Position numbers and translations under genes: made by a program
NCBI RefSeq assembly: GCF_006974145.1
Contig: NZ_CP039456.1
Location: 2,138,001 to 2,202,000, forward strand
Reading direction: 5' to 3'
DNA: 64,000 nucleotides
DNA from: Changchengzhania lutea
GTDB lineage: Bacteria; Bacteroidota; Bacteroidia; Flavobacteriales; Flavobacteriaceae
The notes under the pieces: model-generated
What the model was told of the DNA's origin: nothing
Database searches by the model: none
The model's input: the letters and a program-made list of their open reading frames with translations, nothing else
Shown: piece after piece, positions 18,079 to 28,205 of the stretch
How positions within the stretch are numbered: the first letter of the stretch is position 1
How the letters are laid out: the number at the start of each line of letters is the position of its first letter

Positions 18079-18633
18079 ATGAAAAGCTTAATTAAAATAT
18101 TAGTATTAGCCGTTGTATTAGTAGCCATGTCTTGTAAAAAAGATACGGCGCCTAATTATCAATTCATGCCTAATATGTATGAACCTGTAGGTTATGAAAC
18201 TTATGGGGAATCCAATGCATTTGCAAATGGCGTTGAAGCACAGCTACCAGCAAAAGGGTCTGTGCCAAGAGGCCATACACCGTTTGATATTGACAATGAT
18301 ATAGAAGGCTATGACCTTGCAAAAGCAACATTAAAAATGCCACTGGATTCAATGAAAGTAGATGCGGCCAGAGGAAAGGAATTATACGATATTTATTGTG
18401 GAATATGCCATGGTAACAAAGGCGATGGTCAAGGTAAATTGGTACAGCGCGAAAAGATATTAGGGATTCCAAGTTATGATGATGCAGGAAGAGCTATAAA
18501 CGCAGGAAGCATATACCATACTATTTATTACGGTAAAAATGCCATGGGTTCTTATGCTAACCAGCTCAATGAAGAAGAGCGCTGGCAAGTCGTATCCTAT
18601 GTGTTAAAATTGAAAGCAGATTTAGAAAAGTAA
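18079..18633 (+). CDS. actE: Alternative complex III subunit ActE, monohaem cytochrome c lipoprotein
   Basis: The 184-residue protein begins with a lipoprotein signal ending in VAMSC (C19) and carries one class I cytochrome c domain (about 95-184) with CGICHG near 111 and a distal Met axial-ligand candidate in GKNAMGSYA. It is an electron-transfer subunit of alternative complex III, held to the membrane by lipid on the periplasmic side, and may hand electrons to the oxidase. It is in the act operon, 23 bases before actF. Confidence 0.95.
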   Translation: MKSLIKILVLAVVLVAMSCKKDTAPNYQFMPNMYEPVGYETYGESNAFANGVEAQLPAKGSVPRGHTPFDIDNDIEGYDLAKATLKMPLDSMKVDAARGKELYDIYCGICHGNKGDGQGKLVQREKILGIPSYDDAGRAINAGSIYHTIYYGKNAMGSYANQLNEEERWQVVSYVLKLKADLEK

Positions 18634-18655
18634 GATTGATAAGATTATTATAGAT

Positions 18656-20215
18656 ATGTATACATTTTCAAATAAATTAAAGACATTTTCTTTTATTCTA
18701 ATGATTTTAGGAGCATTGGGTGTAGGATATGGTTTTATGACATCTCATAAATCTTTAGACGAAGTAAAAGCAATGCTTGAAGCGGAAGCTGCTGAACACG
18801 GTGGAGGGCATGGTGAAGAGACTATGGCACATGTTGTTGCTGGTGATGAGGTTCATTCAGATAATGCGCATGAAGTAGATACGCATGGTGCATTAGAAGA
18901 TTTGCATAAAACTGAAGAACATAACGATGTACAAGAGGCAGACTCTATGGTCGTTGCCGAAACACAAGTGTTGGACTCTACAGAAGTAGCGCATGCTGAG
19001 GAAACATCTCATGATGTTGCTGAAGTGCATGACACTATTCAAGAGTCGGAAGAATTCTCAGGTTTTGGAGCTACAGATATTAACCTAGCAAAAGAACATC
19101 ATGGTGACGAACATGCAGAACATGTACAACACCAAATAGCAAATAGACCATGGTCTGCACTATACGTAGCGGCATTTTTCTTTATGATGATTGCACTGGG
19201 TGTGTTGGCTTTTTATGCCATTCAAATTGCATCACAAGCAGGATGGTCTCCAGTATTGTTTAGAGTTATGGAAGGTATTACGGCTTATGTGCTTCCGGGA
19301 GCCTTAATTGTATTATTAATTGCAGTAGCTTCTGGAACTATAGGACATTATAACCTGTTCATATGGATGGATCCTGAAGTGGTTGAACACGACAAGTTAA
19401 TTCAAGGAAAATCAAGTTTTTTAAACCTGCCTTGGTTCATCATTAGAGGATTGATATTCATCGCAGGATGGGGTTTATACCGCCATTTTGCACGTAAATT
19501 CTCAATTGCTCAAGATACTGCTGAAGATAGAAGTAACTTTAAGAAAGGTTTCCGCATTTCAGCAGCCTTCTTAGTATTTTTTATCTATACAGAATCAATG
19601 ATGTCCTGGGATTGGATTATGAGTGTAGATCCACACTGGTTTTCAACATTGTTTGGATGGTATGTGTTTGCAAGTATGTTTGTGAGTGGTATTACAGTTA
19701 TTGCTTTAATCACCATTTATTTAAAATCTAGAAATTATTTAGAGTTTGTAAATGAAAATCATTTGCACGATGTGGCTAAATATATGTTTGCCTTCAGTAT
19801 TTTCTGGACCTACTTATGGTTTTCTCAATTCATGTTAATTTGGTATTCTAACATTCCAGAAGAGGTGACGTATTTTGTAACCCGTTTCCAAGATTATCAA
19901 TTACCATTTTTAGGAATGGTAGCCTTGAATTTTATATTTCCAATATTGATGTTAATGAATGCCGATTATAAGCGAATTCCTTGGTTTGTTGTAATGACAG
20001 GTCTTGTTATATTATTCGGTCATTATATTGATATATTTAATATGATTATGCCGGCAACAGTTGGTGACAGATGGTTTATTGGAATTCCAGAAATTAGCTC
20101 GGTGATGCTTTTTGCAGGGTTATTCATATTTATTGTGTTTACTGCTTTAACAAAAGCACCATTATTAGCAAAAGGAAACCCGTTTGCTAAAGAGAGTAAA
20201 GAATTTCATTATTAA
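18656..20215 (+). CDS. actF: Alternative complex III subunit ActF with a His-rich N-terminal insertion
   Basis: The 519-residue membrane protein is NrfD-like and resembles ActC in fold, with about ten helices, as expected for the second large membrane subunit. Between the first helix (about 10-30) and the second (about 165-190) there is an acidic loop of about 125 residues with 16 histidines, rich in EH, DH and HG pairs. With the first helix inserted from the cytoplasm the loop would face the periplasm. Metal binding is plausible but unproven. The remainder aligns by eye with the family, including YTESMMSWDWIMSVDPHW. It is 29 bases before coxB. Confidence 0.93.
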   Translation: MYTFSNKLKTFSFILMILGALGVGYGFMTSHKSLDEVKAMLEAEAAEHGGGHGEETMAHVVAGDEVHSDNAHEVDTHGALEDLHKTEEHNDVQEADSMVVAETQVLDSTEVAHAEETSHDVAEVHDTIQESEEFSGFGATDINLAKEHHGDEHAEHVQHQIANRPWSALYVAAFFFMMIALGVLAFYAIQIASQAGWSPVLFRVMEGITAYVLPGALIVLLIAVASGTIGHYNLFIWMDPEVVEHDKLIQGKSSFLNLPWFIIRGLIFIAGWGLYRHFARKFSIAQDTAEDRSNFKKGFRISAAFLVFFIYTESMMSWDWIMSVDPHWFSTLFGWYVFASMFVSGITVIALITIYLKSRNYLEFVNENHLHDVAKYMFAFSIFWTYLWFSQFMLIWYSNIPEEVTYFVTRFQDYQLPFLGMVALNFIFPILMLMNADYKRIPWFVVMTGLVILFGHYIDIFNMIMPATVGDRWFIGIPEISSVMLFAGLFIFIVFTALTKAPLLAKGNPFAKESKEFHY

Positions 20216-20244
20216 TAAATATTAAATAAAGACGAACGACAACA

Positions 20245-21312
20245 ATGACTGCTTTATTAACAATTATAGTTTTAGTATTTATATTAGTTGCCATTTGGCA
20301 AATGGTGAAAATTTTCGATTTGGCGCAAGCTAAAAACGAAAATACACAGGTTGCCACAGATAAGGATAATACCATTAATGGATATTTAATGATGGGTTTT
20401 TTAGCCTTCATATATCTTATTACTATTGTATCTTTTGTAAAATGGGGTGACTTACCTTTGGTTTCAAACTCTGCATCAGAGCACGGGCCAACCATTGATA
20501 ATTTAATGCTTATCTCTATGGCTGTCATTTTCTTTGTACAGACCATCACACAGTTTCTATTGCATTATTTTGCTTATAAGTATAAAGGAGAGAAAGGCAA
20601 AAAAGCATTATTCTTTGCAGACAATAATAAGTTAGAAGCCATTTGGACTATTATTCCTGTGATTGTTTTGGCTGGCTTAATTATATACGGATTGAATACC
20701 TGGATTAATATTATGGGTGTTGATGAAAGTGACGATCCTTTAGTAGTAGAACTTTATGCGCAACAGTTTAACTGGAAAGCGCGTTACGGTGGTGCAGATA
20801 ATACTTTAGGAAAAGCAAATGTACGTTTAATAGATATCGACCGTGCTAACGTATTAGGTTTGGATGAAGCAGATCCGAATGCCCAAGATGATGTGATTAC
20901 AACAGAATTGCATTTACCTGTAGGTAAACCTGTATTGTTTAAAATGCGTTCACAAGATGTATTGCATTCTGCATACATGCCACACTTTAGAGCACAGATG
21001 AACTGCGTTCCTGGTATGATTACGCAATTTGGTTTCACACCAACAGTAACTACTGTTGATATGCGACAAACCCCTGAAATGCAGGAAAAAGTGACTAGAA
21101 TTAATAGTATAAGAGTTGATAAGAGTAAAGCACTTGTGGCTAAAGGAGAAGAAGCTCTAGAACGTTATGAATTCGATTATTTGTTATTATGTAATAAGAT
21201 TTGTGGAAAGTCGCACTATAACATGCAAATGAAAATAATAGTAGAAACCCAAGAAGAATACGATGCTTGGATACAAGAACAAACCGTATTCAAGAACACT
21301 CTAATTAATTAA
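20245..21312 (+). CDS. coxB: Cytochrome c oxidase subunit II
   Basis: The 355-residue protein has four hydrophobic segments near residues 1-20, 47-67, 88-110 and 135-155, more than the usual two, then a periplasmic cupredoxin domain. The binuclear CuA ligands are visible: H in DVLHSAYMPH and the C-x3-C-x3-H-x2-M set in CNKICGKSHYNM (about 314-325). No cytochrome c domain is fused at the C-terminus, so electrons must come from a separate haem protein, most simply ActE or ActA. It is encoded directly after actF and 28 bases before coxA. Confidence 0.95.
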   Translation: MTALLTIIVLVFILVAIWQMVKIFDLAQAKNENTQVATDKDNTINGYLMMGFLAFIYLITIVSFVKWGDLPLVSNSASEHGPTIDNLMLISMAVIFFVQTITQFLLHYFAYKYKGEKGKKALFFADNNKLEAIWTIIPVIVLAGLIIYGLNTWINIMGVDESDDPLVVELYAQQFNWKARYGGADNTLGKANVRLIDIDRANVLGLDEADPNAQDDVITTELHLPVGKPVLFKMRSQDVLHSAYMPHFRAQMNCVPGMITQFGFTPTVTTVDMRQTPEMQEKVTRINSIRVDKSKALVAKGEEALERYEFDYLLLCNKICGKSHYNMQMKIIVETQEEYDAWIQEQTVFKNTLIN

Positions 21313-21340
21313 ATTAAAAAAAGAAAATCGATATAAGATT

Positions 21341-23131
21341 ATGTCAGCACACGAAGATACTCACGCTCACGACGACCACGGACATCATCATAAAGAAACG
21401 TTTGTAACTAAATATATATTTAGTCAAGACCATAAAATGATTGCCAAACAGTACCTAGTTACAGGTACCATTATGGGTGTTATTGGGGTTTTAATGTCTA
21501 TGATGTTCCGTATGCAAATTGCATGGCCGGAAGAACCTAATGTGCTCTTTGAAGCGCTATTAGGGAAATGGGCTCCAGACGGTGTTATGGATGCAGATAT
21601 TTACCTCGCTTTAGTGACCATTCACGGTACGATCATGGTATTCTTTGTATTAACAGCAGGTTTGAGTGGTACATTTAGTAACTTACTAATTCCATTGCAA
21701 ATTGGGGCACGAGATATGGCCTCTGGATTCCTTAACATGGTATCGTACTGGTTGTTTTTTACGTCTAGTATTGTTATGGTGATTTCATTATTTGTAGAAG
21801 CAGGTCCTGCAGCTGCAGGCTGGACCATTTATCCACCCTTAAGTGCTTTACCAATGGCTCAAGGCGGATCAGGCATGGGGATGACCTTATGGTTGGTGTC
21901 TATGGCAATCTTTATTGCATCTTCGTTATTAGGATCATTAAATTATATAGTAACCGTCATCAACTTGCGTACAAAAGGAATGTCTATGACCAGACTTCCA
22001 TTAACAATTTGGGCATTTTTTATTACTGCGGTTATTGGTGTCGTATCATTTCCTGTATTATTATCAGCAGCCTTATTATTAATAATGGATAGAAGTTTTG
22101 GAACCTCATTCTTCTTATCAGATATATTTATTCAAGGTGAAGTATTACATTATCAAGGGGGTTCACCAGTTCTGTTCGAACACTTATTTTGGTTTTTAGG
22201 TCATCCTGAAGTTTATATTGTTATTTTACCAGCCATGGGTCTTGTATCCGAAATTATGGCATCCAGTTCACGTAAACCTATTTTTGGTTACCGTGCTATG
22301 ATTGCTTCGATTTTAGCCATTGCCTTTTTATCAACCATCGTTTGGGGGCATCATATGTTTATCTCGGGAATGAATCCATTCCTAGGATCTGTATTTACAT
22401 TTACAACTTTACTTATTGCCATACCGTCTGCTGTAAAAGCATTTAACTGGATAACAACCCTTTGGAAAGGTAATTTGCAATTAAATCCTGCTATGTTATT
22501 TTCAATAGGTTTTGTATCTACCTTTATTACTGGAGGTCTAACAGGAATTATTCTTGGAGACAGTGCTTTAGATATTAATGTGCACGATACGTATTTTGTG
22601 GTAGCACACTTCCATTTAGTTATGGGTATTTCTGCGCTTTATGGTATGTTCGCAGGGATCTATCATTGGTATCCAAAAATGTTTGGACGTATGTTAAATA
22701 AAAATTTAGGGTATATCCATTTCTGGGTAACGGCAGTTTGTGCCTATGGCGTATTTTTCCCTATGCATTTTATTGGAATGGCTGGATTACCTCGTCGTTA
22801 TTACACAAATACAAACTTTCCGTTGTTTGATGATTTGGCGAATGTAAACGTGATTATTACTATTTTTGCTTTAATAGGTGGTGTTGTTCAAATCTTATAT
22901 TTATATAATTTCTTTATCAGTATGTTCTACGGAAAGAAAACAACCCAGAATCCATGGCGATCGACTACTTTAGAGTGGACCGCACCAATTAAGCATATTC
23001 ATGGTAACTGGGAAGGGGAGATTCCTCATGTACATCGTTGGGCTTATGACTATAGCAAGCCCGGCCATGACGACGATTTTGTACCACAAAATGTTCCCTT
23101 AAAAGAAGGAGAAGAAGAATTGCAGCATTAA
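21341..23131 (+). CDS. coxA: Cytochrome c oxidase subunit I, A1-type haem-copper oxidase
   Basis: The 596-residue protein has 12 predicted helices and all marks of a haem-copper oxidase: low-spin haem His in TIHGTIMVF, the cross-linked helix VI motif GHPEVYIVILPA with the A1-type glutamate, WGHHMF for CuB, and DTYFVVAHFHLVM for the haem a/a3 His. It reduces oxygen to water and pumps protons. The N-terminus (about 1-20) is His/Asp-rich with seven His. It ends the act-cox operon before a terminator; the remaining oxidase subunits lie near 61-64 kb. Confidence 0.97.
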   Translation: MSAHEDTHAHDDHGHHHKETFVTKYIFSQDHKMIAKQYLVTGTIMGVIGVLMSMMFRMQIAWPEEPNVLFEALLGKWAPDGVMDADIYLALVTIHGTIMVFFVLTAGLSGTFSNLLIPLQIGARDMASGFLNMVSYWLFFTSSIVMVISLFVEAGPAAAGWTIYPPLSALPMAQGGSGMGMTLWLVSMAIFIASSLLGSLNYIVTVINLRTKGMSMTRLPLTIWAFFITAVIGVVSFPVLLSAALLLIMDRSFGTSFFLSDIFIQGEVLHYQGGSPVLFEHLFWFLGHPEVYIVILPAMGLVSEIMASSSRKPIFGYRAMIASILAIAFLSTIVWGHHMFISGMNPFLGSVFTFTTLLIAIPSAVKAFNWITTLWKGNLQLNPAMLFSIGFVSTFITGGLTGIILGDSALDINVHDTYFVVAHFHLVMGISALYGMFAGIYHWYPKMFGRMLNKNLGYIHFWVTAVCAYGVFFPMHFIGMAGLPRRYYTNTNFPLFDDLANVNVIITIFALIGGVVQILYLYNFFISMFYGKKTTQNPWRSTTLEWTAPIKHIHGNWEGEIPHVHRWAYDYSKPGHDDDFVPQNVPLKEGEEELQH

Positions 23132-23151
23132 ATTGCAATCAATTTATAATG

Positions 23152-23181
23152 AAAAGCCCATCTATTTAGATGGGTTTTTTG
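23152..23181 (+). terminator. Terminator of the act-cox operon
   Basis: GCCCATCT (23156-23163) pairs with AGATGGGT (23168-23175) over a four-base loop, followed by a T-run. Confidence 0.85.
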
Positions 23182-23360
23182 TGTTTATATATATTGAAAA
23201 GAAATTATTTTAAAAAAAAAATTAAAAAATTCGATGAAATACAAAATAATCCGTTAAATTGCAAATTGAAAAATTAATTTGATATATTCTTCTTACGAAG
23301 TGTGATCAAATACTGATTTTAAGATTAAGCTGTTAATTATAAACCTAATCAACCAAACCT

Positions 23361-26300
23361 ATGGAAACAAAATCCCTTTTTAGGAACGGCATTAAGCTGG
23401 CTTCCTTTATAATGGTCTTTCTTTGGACATCGATGAATGTTATGGCGCAGTGCCCTACTATTAGCGACCCCACACCGCCTGCAGTATGTGATGCTTCTGG
23501 CTTCACTATTGATGATTTAAATGCTTACGCCACCGATCCAGGTGGAGGTATTGTCTGGTATAATGCTGAAACAGATGGAACTGCATATAGACCTAATGAA
23601 TTGCTGCTAGATGGAATCTATTATATAGATGACAACGCTGGAAGTTGCCCTAGCCCAAGACAATCAATAACTATAACTTTTCAAGTTAATACAGTGCCTT
23701 CTGGGGTTTCTTTAGATAAGTTTTACTGCAGTAACGAAAATGCAACTATTCAAGATTATATTGATGATACATTAACACCTTATATTCCTTCTGGAGTTAA
23801 TATCTTTTACGATGTCGATTTAACGAACCAAGCGAATACCACAGATATTATATCTGAAGGATTTGTAAATTATTATATTGTTTTCACAGATGGAGGCGGG
23901 TGTGCAAGTCAGATTAATTTTGGAACAACTATAGTTTCAGTTTCACCGGCTGACCCTACGCCAGCTAATCCGCAAGTATTGTGTTCTGATACAAATCCAA
24001 CCATTGCAGATTTAGATCCTGGCACAACAGCAGCATTCAGTTGGTATCAAAATGTTGATGGTTCTGAAGATCCCGTCCCACCAGCATTGCCAGCATCGCA
24101 ACTTTTAGTGGATGGAAGCACCTATTATGTGCAAATTGATGATGTCTTTTGTGATAGCAATGCCGTACCAGTAACTGTTAATATCGATAATCCTAATGAT
24201 CCTGGAGCTTCAGCAAATTTAGACTATTGTACAGATAATGTTCCTGCTGGCTTTTTTAACCTCTATGATGAGCTAGGCGGTACTGCCGATACAACAGGAA
24301 GTTGGTCTGGACCACTAACGACTTCTAACGGACATTTAGGAACGGTTGATATTTCAACCTTAACCACTCCTGGAACATATACATTTACATATACGGTGCC
24401 AGATAATGGTGCATGTCCTGCAAGCAACTCAAGCGTGACTGTTGTTATTTATGATATTTTTAGTTCGGGGATACTTTCTGTCAATAATCCGGCTTCATTT
24501 TGTGAAGCAACCCTACCGACTTCGTTTGATTTATTTACTTTGATCGAAAATTACGATCCAGATGGACAATGGATTGAGGGAACTACAAGTAGTGGAATTA
24601 TAGTAGCGGATCCAATGAGTTTAAATTTAACAGGCTATACACCTGCAACATATAATTTTACCTATACGCAAAATAGTTTACCCAATCCGTGTCCTGAAGA
24701 ATCAACTACAGTACAAGTTATTGTATTGGCAGACCCCAATGCGGGAACTGCTTTAAATGCAGTCTTTTGCGAAAATGATTTAGCGGCTAAGTCACCATTC
24801 AATTTATTTGATGCATTAGATGGCTCCCAAGACAATAATAGCGGTACATGGACAGATAGTAGCAACGCTACTATTTCGAATACCATAGATATTACTGGTT
24901 TTACAGTTGCAGGAAGTCCTTATAGTTTTGACTATACTATTGATAACGGAACCTGTTCTGATACAGAAACCATAAGCATAACCATCGAGCCAGCACCAGA
25001 ATCGGGCACAGTTAACGCACCGGTTGCATTTTGTATAGCAGATATAACCACAGACCAGACTTATGATTTATATGATTTATTAACCGACGAAGATCAAACA
25101 GGTTCCTGGAATGATGATGATGGTTCAACAGCATTATCAGGAAACCTCGTGACTATCGATGGTTTACCAGAAGGTACATATAACTTTACATACGATGTGG
25201 CGGCTATAGATACTTGCGATGATGTTATTGTAACCGTTAGTATCATCATTAATGATACGCCAGCTCCTGCGGCAGCTGCAACACAAATGTTTTGTAACTC
25301 AGCACTTATTTCCGATTTATCGGTAACTGGTAACACAATTATTTGGTATGATGCGCCAACTGGAGGTAATGCATTAATAGGCACCACCGCTTTGGCTGAT
25401 GGTCAGGTATATTATGCAACTCAAACAGATGCCACCACAGGTTGTGAATCTTCAAATAGAACAGCAGTTTCAGTAACCATATACCAATCACCAAATGCAG
25501 GAAATATAAGTACATCTCCTATCGCTGCATGTAACGATAATGTAAGTATCGATTTAAATGACGGATTAGATGGTACGCAGGATTCAGGAGGGCAATGGCA
25601 AAATGATGATAGTGTTGGTACCCTGATGGGCAATATTTTTAATGCCACAGGTCTTCCGGCAGGAGCTTATAATTTTACCTATCTCTTGACCGCTTCTGCG
25701 CCATGCTTAGATGCTAGCACTACTATTTCTGTAATTATCGAAGAACCCTTGAATGCAGGTACTGATGGCGCTCCATTAGATCTCTGTAGTAATGACGGAA
25801 CGATAGATCTATTTACACAATTGGGCGGAACTCCTGAAACTGGAGGAACATGGTCTCCGGCATTGGTAAGTACTACGGGCGTTTTCGATCCGTTAGTAGA
25901 TGCTCCTGGAACATATACATATTCGCTTACTAATGCTTGTGGGACAGCATCAAGCGATGTTGCGATTTCTGTAACCCTAGCACCTAACGCTGGTTCAGAT
26001 AATACTGTGTTAATTTGTGTAGGTGATGGTATTACAGATTTATTTCCCTTATTAGGCACTTCAGCGCAAAGTGGAGGAGTCTGGTCGCCAGCTTTACCAA
26101 GTGGTACAGGCGAGTTCGATCCAGCTTCAGATGCCGCTGCAGTGTATACGTATACCGTTACCACAGTGTCACCTTGTACAACAGATGCGTCAGCTCAAAT
26201 AACAGTTACTGTTGATGATACACCAACCCCAACGGTTAGTAATACTAACCCAGAATTTTGTGCAGTAGACAATCCAACGGTTTCTAACTTAGATAGCGCT

Positions 26301-27020
26301 ATTACATCTACAGGAACAATCAATTGGTACGAAGATGCTGCATTAACCATAGTAGCCAATGCAACAGATGATTTAGTAGATGGTGAAGATTATTACGTAA
26401 TCCAAACGAATAGTTCAGGTTGTGAATCATCGCAAAGCACTGTTGTTAATGTTGCTATTAATGACACCCCAACACCAACCTTAGCAAATGCAAATTTAGA
26501 GTTATGCATCAATGATGACCCGACATTACTTGAACTAGAACTTAATATTGTTGAATTTAATGCAAGCTCAAATAATATTGCTTGGTATGATGTTGAAACT
26601 GGCGGAGCAAGTATTTCTAACAATGCAAGCTTAAGCAATGGCACAACCTACTACGCCGCTTTGATTGATGCAACAACAGGATGTGAAAGTAGTGTAAGAT
26701 TACCGATTACTCCAGATTTAACATCATGTGGTAAATTAGTACTTCCAGATGGATTCTCTCCAAATGGTGATGGCGTAAATGACACGTATGATATTGACAA
26801 CCTTCAGATTTTATATCCAAATTTCGAATTGGAAATCTATAATCGTTATGGAAATATAGTCTATAAAGGAACGGCTTCAACACCACAATTTGATGGCACA
26901 TCTAACCAGTCCAGAACCGTTGTCGATGGTGATTTACCAGTAGGAGTATATTTCTATATTTTCAACTTCAACGATGCTGAGAATAAACCGGAACAAGGAC
27001 GCTTATACTTAAGTAGATAG
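23361..27020 (+). CDS. Large surface adhesin with Ig-like repeats and type B T9SS sorting domain
   Basis: The 1,219-residue protein has a signal peptide (to about 29). A long series of Ig-like modules of about 80-90 residues follows, each built around a Cys, a W-Y pair (for example NWYEDA, AWYDVE) and a GCESS turn. The C-terminal domain (about 1130-1219) contains LVLPDGFSPNGDGVNDTYDI and ends in PVGVYFYIF...GRLYLS, the gliding-motility-type (type B) sorting signal used by the type IX secretion system. It should be carried across the outer membrane and displayed on, or released from, the surface. It is followed by its likely SprF-type partner and an OmpA protein. Ligand unknown. Confidence 0.92.
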   Translation: METKSLFRNGIKLASFIMVFLWTSMNVMAQCPTISDPTPPAVCDASGFTIDDLNAYATDPGGGIVWYNAETDGTAYRPNELLLDGIYYIDDNAGSCPSPRQSITITFQVNTVPSGVSLDKFYCSNENATIQDYIDDTLTPYIPSGVNIFYDVDLTNQANTTDIISEGFVNYYIVFTDGGGCASQINFGTTIVSVSPADPTPANPQVLCSDTNPTIADLDPGTTAAFSWYQNVDGSEDPVPPALPASQLLVDGSTYYVQIDDVFCDSNAVPVTVNIDNPNDPGASANLDYCTDNVPAGFFNLYDELGGTADTTGSWSGPLTTSNGHLGTVDISTLTTPGTYTFTYTVPDNGACPASNSSVTVVIYDIFSSGILSVNNPASFCEATLPTSFDLFTLIENYDPDGQWIEGTTSSGIIVADPMSLNLTGYTPATYNFTYTQNSLPNPCPEESTTVQVIVLADPNAGTALNAVFCENDLAAKSPFNLFDALDGSQDNNSGTWTDSSNATISNTIDITGFTVAGSPYSFDYTIDNGTCSDTETISITIEPAPESGTVNAPVAFCIADITTDQTYDLYDLLTDEDQTGSWNDDDGSTALSGNLVTIDGLPEGTYNFTYDVAAIDTCDDVIVTVSIIINDTPAPAAAATQMFCNSALISDLSVTGNTIIWYDAPTGGNALIGTTALADGQVYYATQTDATTGCESSNRTAVSVTIYQSPNAGNISTSPIAACNDNVSIDLNDGLDGTQDSGGQWQNDDSVGTLMGNIFNATGLPAGAYNFTYLLTASAPCLDASTTISVIIEEPLNAGTDGAPLDLCSNDGTIDLFTQLGGTPETGGTWSPALVSTTGVFDPLVDAPGTYTYSLTNACGTASSDVAISVTLAPNAGSDNTVLICVGDGITDLFPLLGTSAQSGGVWSPALPSGTGEFDPASDAAAVYTYTVTTVSPCTTDASAQITVTVDDTPTPTVSNTNPEFCAVDNPTVSNLDSAITSTGTINWYEDAALTIVANATDDLVDGEDYYVIQTNSSGCESSQSTVVNVAINDTPTPTLANANLELCINDDPTLLELELNIVEFNASSNNIAWYDVETGGASISNNASLSNGTTYYAALIDATTGCESSVRLPITPDLTSCGKLVLPDGFSPNGDGVNDTYDIDNLQILYPNFELEIYNRYGNIVYKGTASTPQFDGTSNQSRTVVDGDLPVGVYFYIFNFNDAENKPEQGRLYLSR

Positions 27021-27138
27021 TTTTCAATAAAGCAAAATTTAAGAAACAATGAAATGAGCCATGGTAGTTTTTTAAAATTAATTAAAGGATTTTTGGCGAA
27101 TTACATCTGACAGATGAAAAATAAATAAATAAGAACAG

Positions 27139-28095
27139 ATGAAACATTTAAATATATATCATAGAATAGTTGCTTTGTTAGGTTTGACGCTTCTGTCATT
27201 TCAAGGCTTCTCACAGCAAGACCCTCAGTTTACACAATATATGTACAACATGAGTATAATCAATCCTGCCTACGCTACAGCAGAAGAAGGCATTTTAAAT
27301 TTAGGAGGTTTTTATAGAACCCAATGGGTTGGTTTAGAAGGCGCACCCAAAACAGGAAGCTTTTTTGCCCACACGCCCATTAATGAAAAGATAGAATTGG
27401 GATTGTCATTCACAAATGACAATATTGGTGATGTGGTCAACGAAAATAATATCTATGCAGATTTCGCATATGTTTTACCGGTAGGTCTTGAGAGTAATAT
27501 CTCTTTTGGCTTAAAAGCGGGCTTTACATTTTTTGACACCAACTTTAATGGTTTTGTATTGCAATCTGGGAATACCAGTACAGATGTTGCTTTTAACGAA
27601 AACATTACCAAAACGTTCCCCAACTTAGGCATAGGTGCATTCTTTTTTACCGACACCTATTATTTAGGGCTATCGGCACCAAACATGCTTTCAACAAAAC
27701 ATATTGAAAGTGAAAACGGTATTAAGGCGACAGGAGTCCAAAATGTACACTATTTTTTTACAGGAGGTTATGTTTTCGATATCAATGAAAATATAAAGTT
27801 AAAGCCTGCCTTCATGGGAAAATCGGTTAAAGGCGCTCCCTTGGCATTAGATCTTACCGCAAATGTGTTAATTAACGAAAAACTAGAAGCTGGTTTAGGA
27901 TACCGAATAGGAGATGCGTTAAGCGCTTTGGTCAATTTTAAGATCACGCCAGAATTAAGGATTGGCTATGCCTATGATTATACCACAAGTAATTTAGGTG
28001 ACTTTAATTCAGGATCACATGAAATATTTATTTTATTTGATGTGGACTTGTTCGGATTTAAAGGAGGGTACGATCGTTCACCAAGATTCTTCTAA
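27139..28095 (+). CDS. PorP/SprF-family type IX secretion outer-membrane protein
   Basis: The 318-residue protein has a signal peptide (to about 27) and the family start QQDPQFTQYMYNMSIINPAYA, then alternating strands of an outer-membrane beta-barrel with GLSFTNDNIGD and a C-terminal aromatic residue. SprF proteins are known to be needed for secretion of type B substrates encoded next to them, as SprF is for SprB. It is therefore the likely dedicated partner of the upstream adhesin. Confidence 0.94.
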   Translation: MKHLNIYHRIVALLGLTLLSFQGFSQQDPQFTQYMYNMSIINPAYATAEEGILNLGGFYRTQWVGLEGAPKTGSFFAHTPINEKIELGLSFTNDNIGDVVNENNIYADFAYVLPVGLESNISFGLKAGFTFFDTNFNGFVLQSGNTSTDVAFNENITKTFPNLGIGAFFFTDTYYLGLSAPNMLSTKHIESENGIKATGVQNVHYFFTGGYVFDINENIKLKPAFMGKSVKGAPLALDLTANVLINEKLEAGLGYRIGDALSALVNFKITPELRIGYAYDYTTSNLGDFNSGSHEIFILFDVDLFGFKGGYDRSPRFF

Positions 28096-28205
28096 ACTTA
28101 AAATGACTACAATTGTGAAATATCCATTACCAAATGTTCAATACCAAAGAACATATATTCTATGGATGTTACATGTGACAGTTTAAAAACAATAAAATTT
28201 ACCAC

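Noticed and set aside
25679-26164. 161-codon minus-strand frame within the adhesin gene
   Set aside because: Antisense shadow of the Ig-like repeat region with no signal or motif.
25000-26700. Possible CRISPR or DNA-level tandem repeats in the adhesin gene
   Set aside because: Similarity is at the protein-module level (about 80-90 residues with diverged codons), with no short identical repeats and spacers.
28096-28205. Small gene between the SprF and OmpA genes
   Set aside because: The only open frame overlaps the end of the SprF gene in another frame and has no domain or initiation context.
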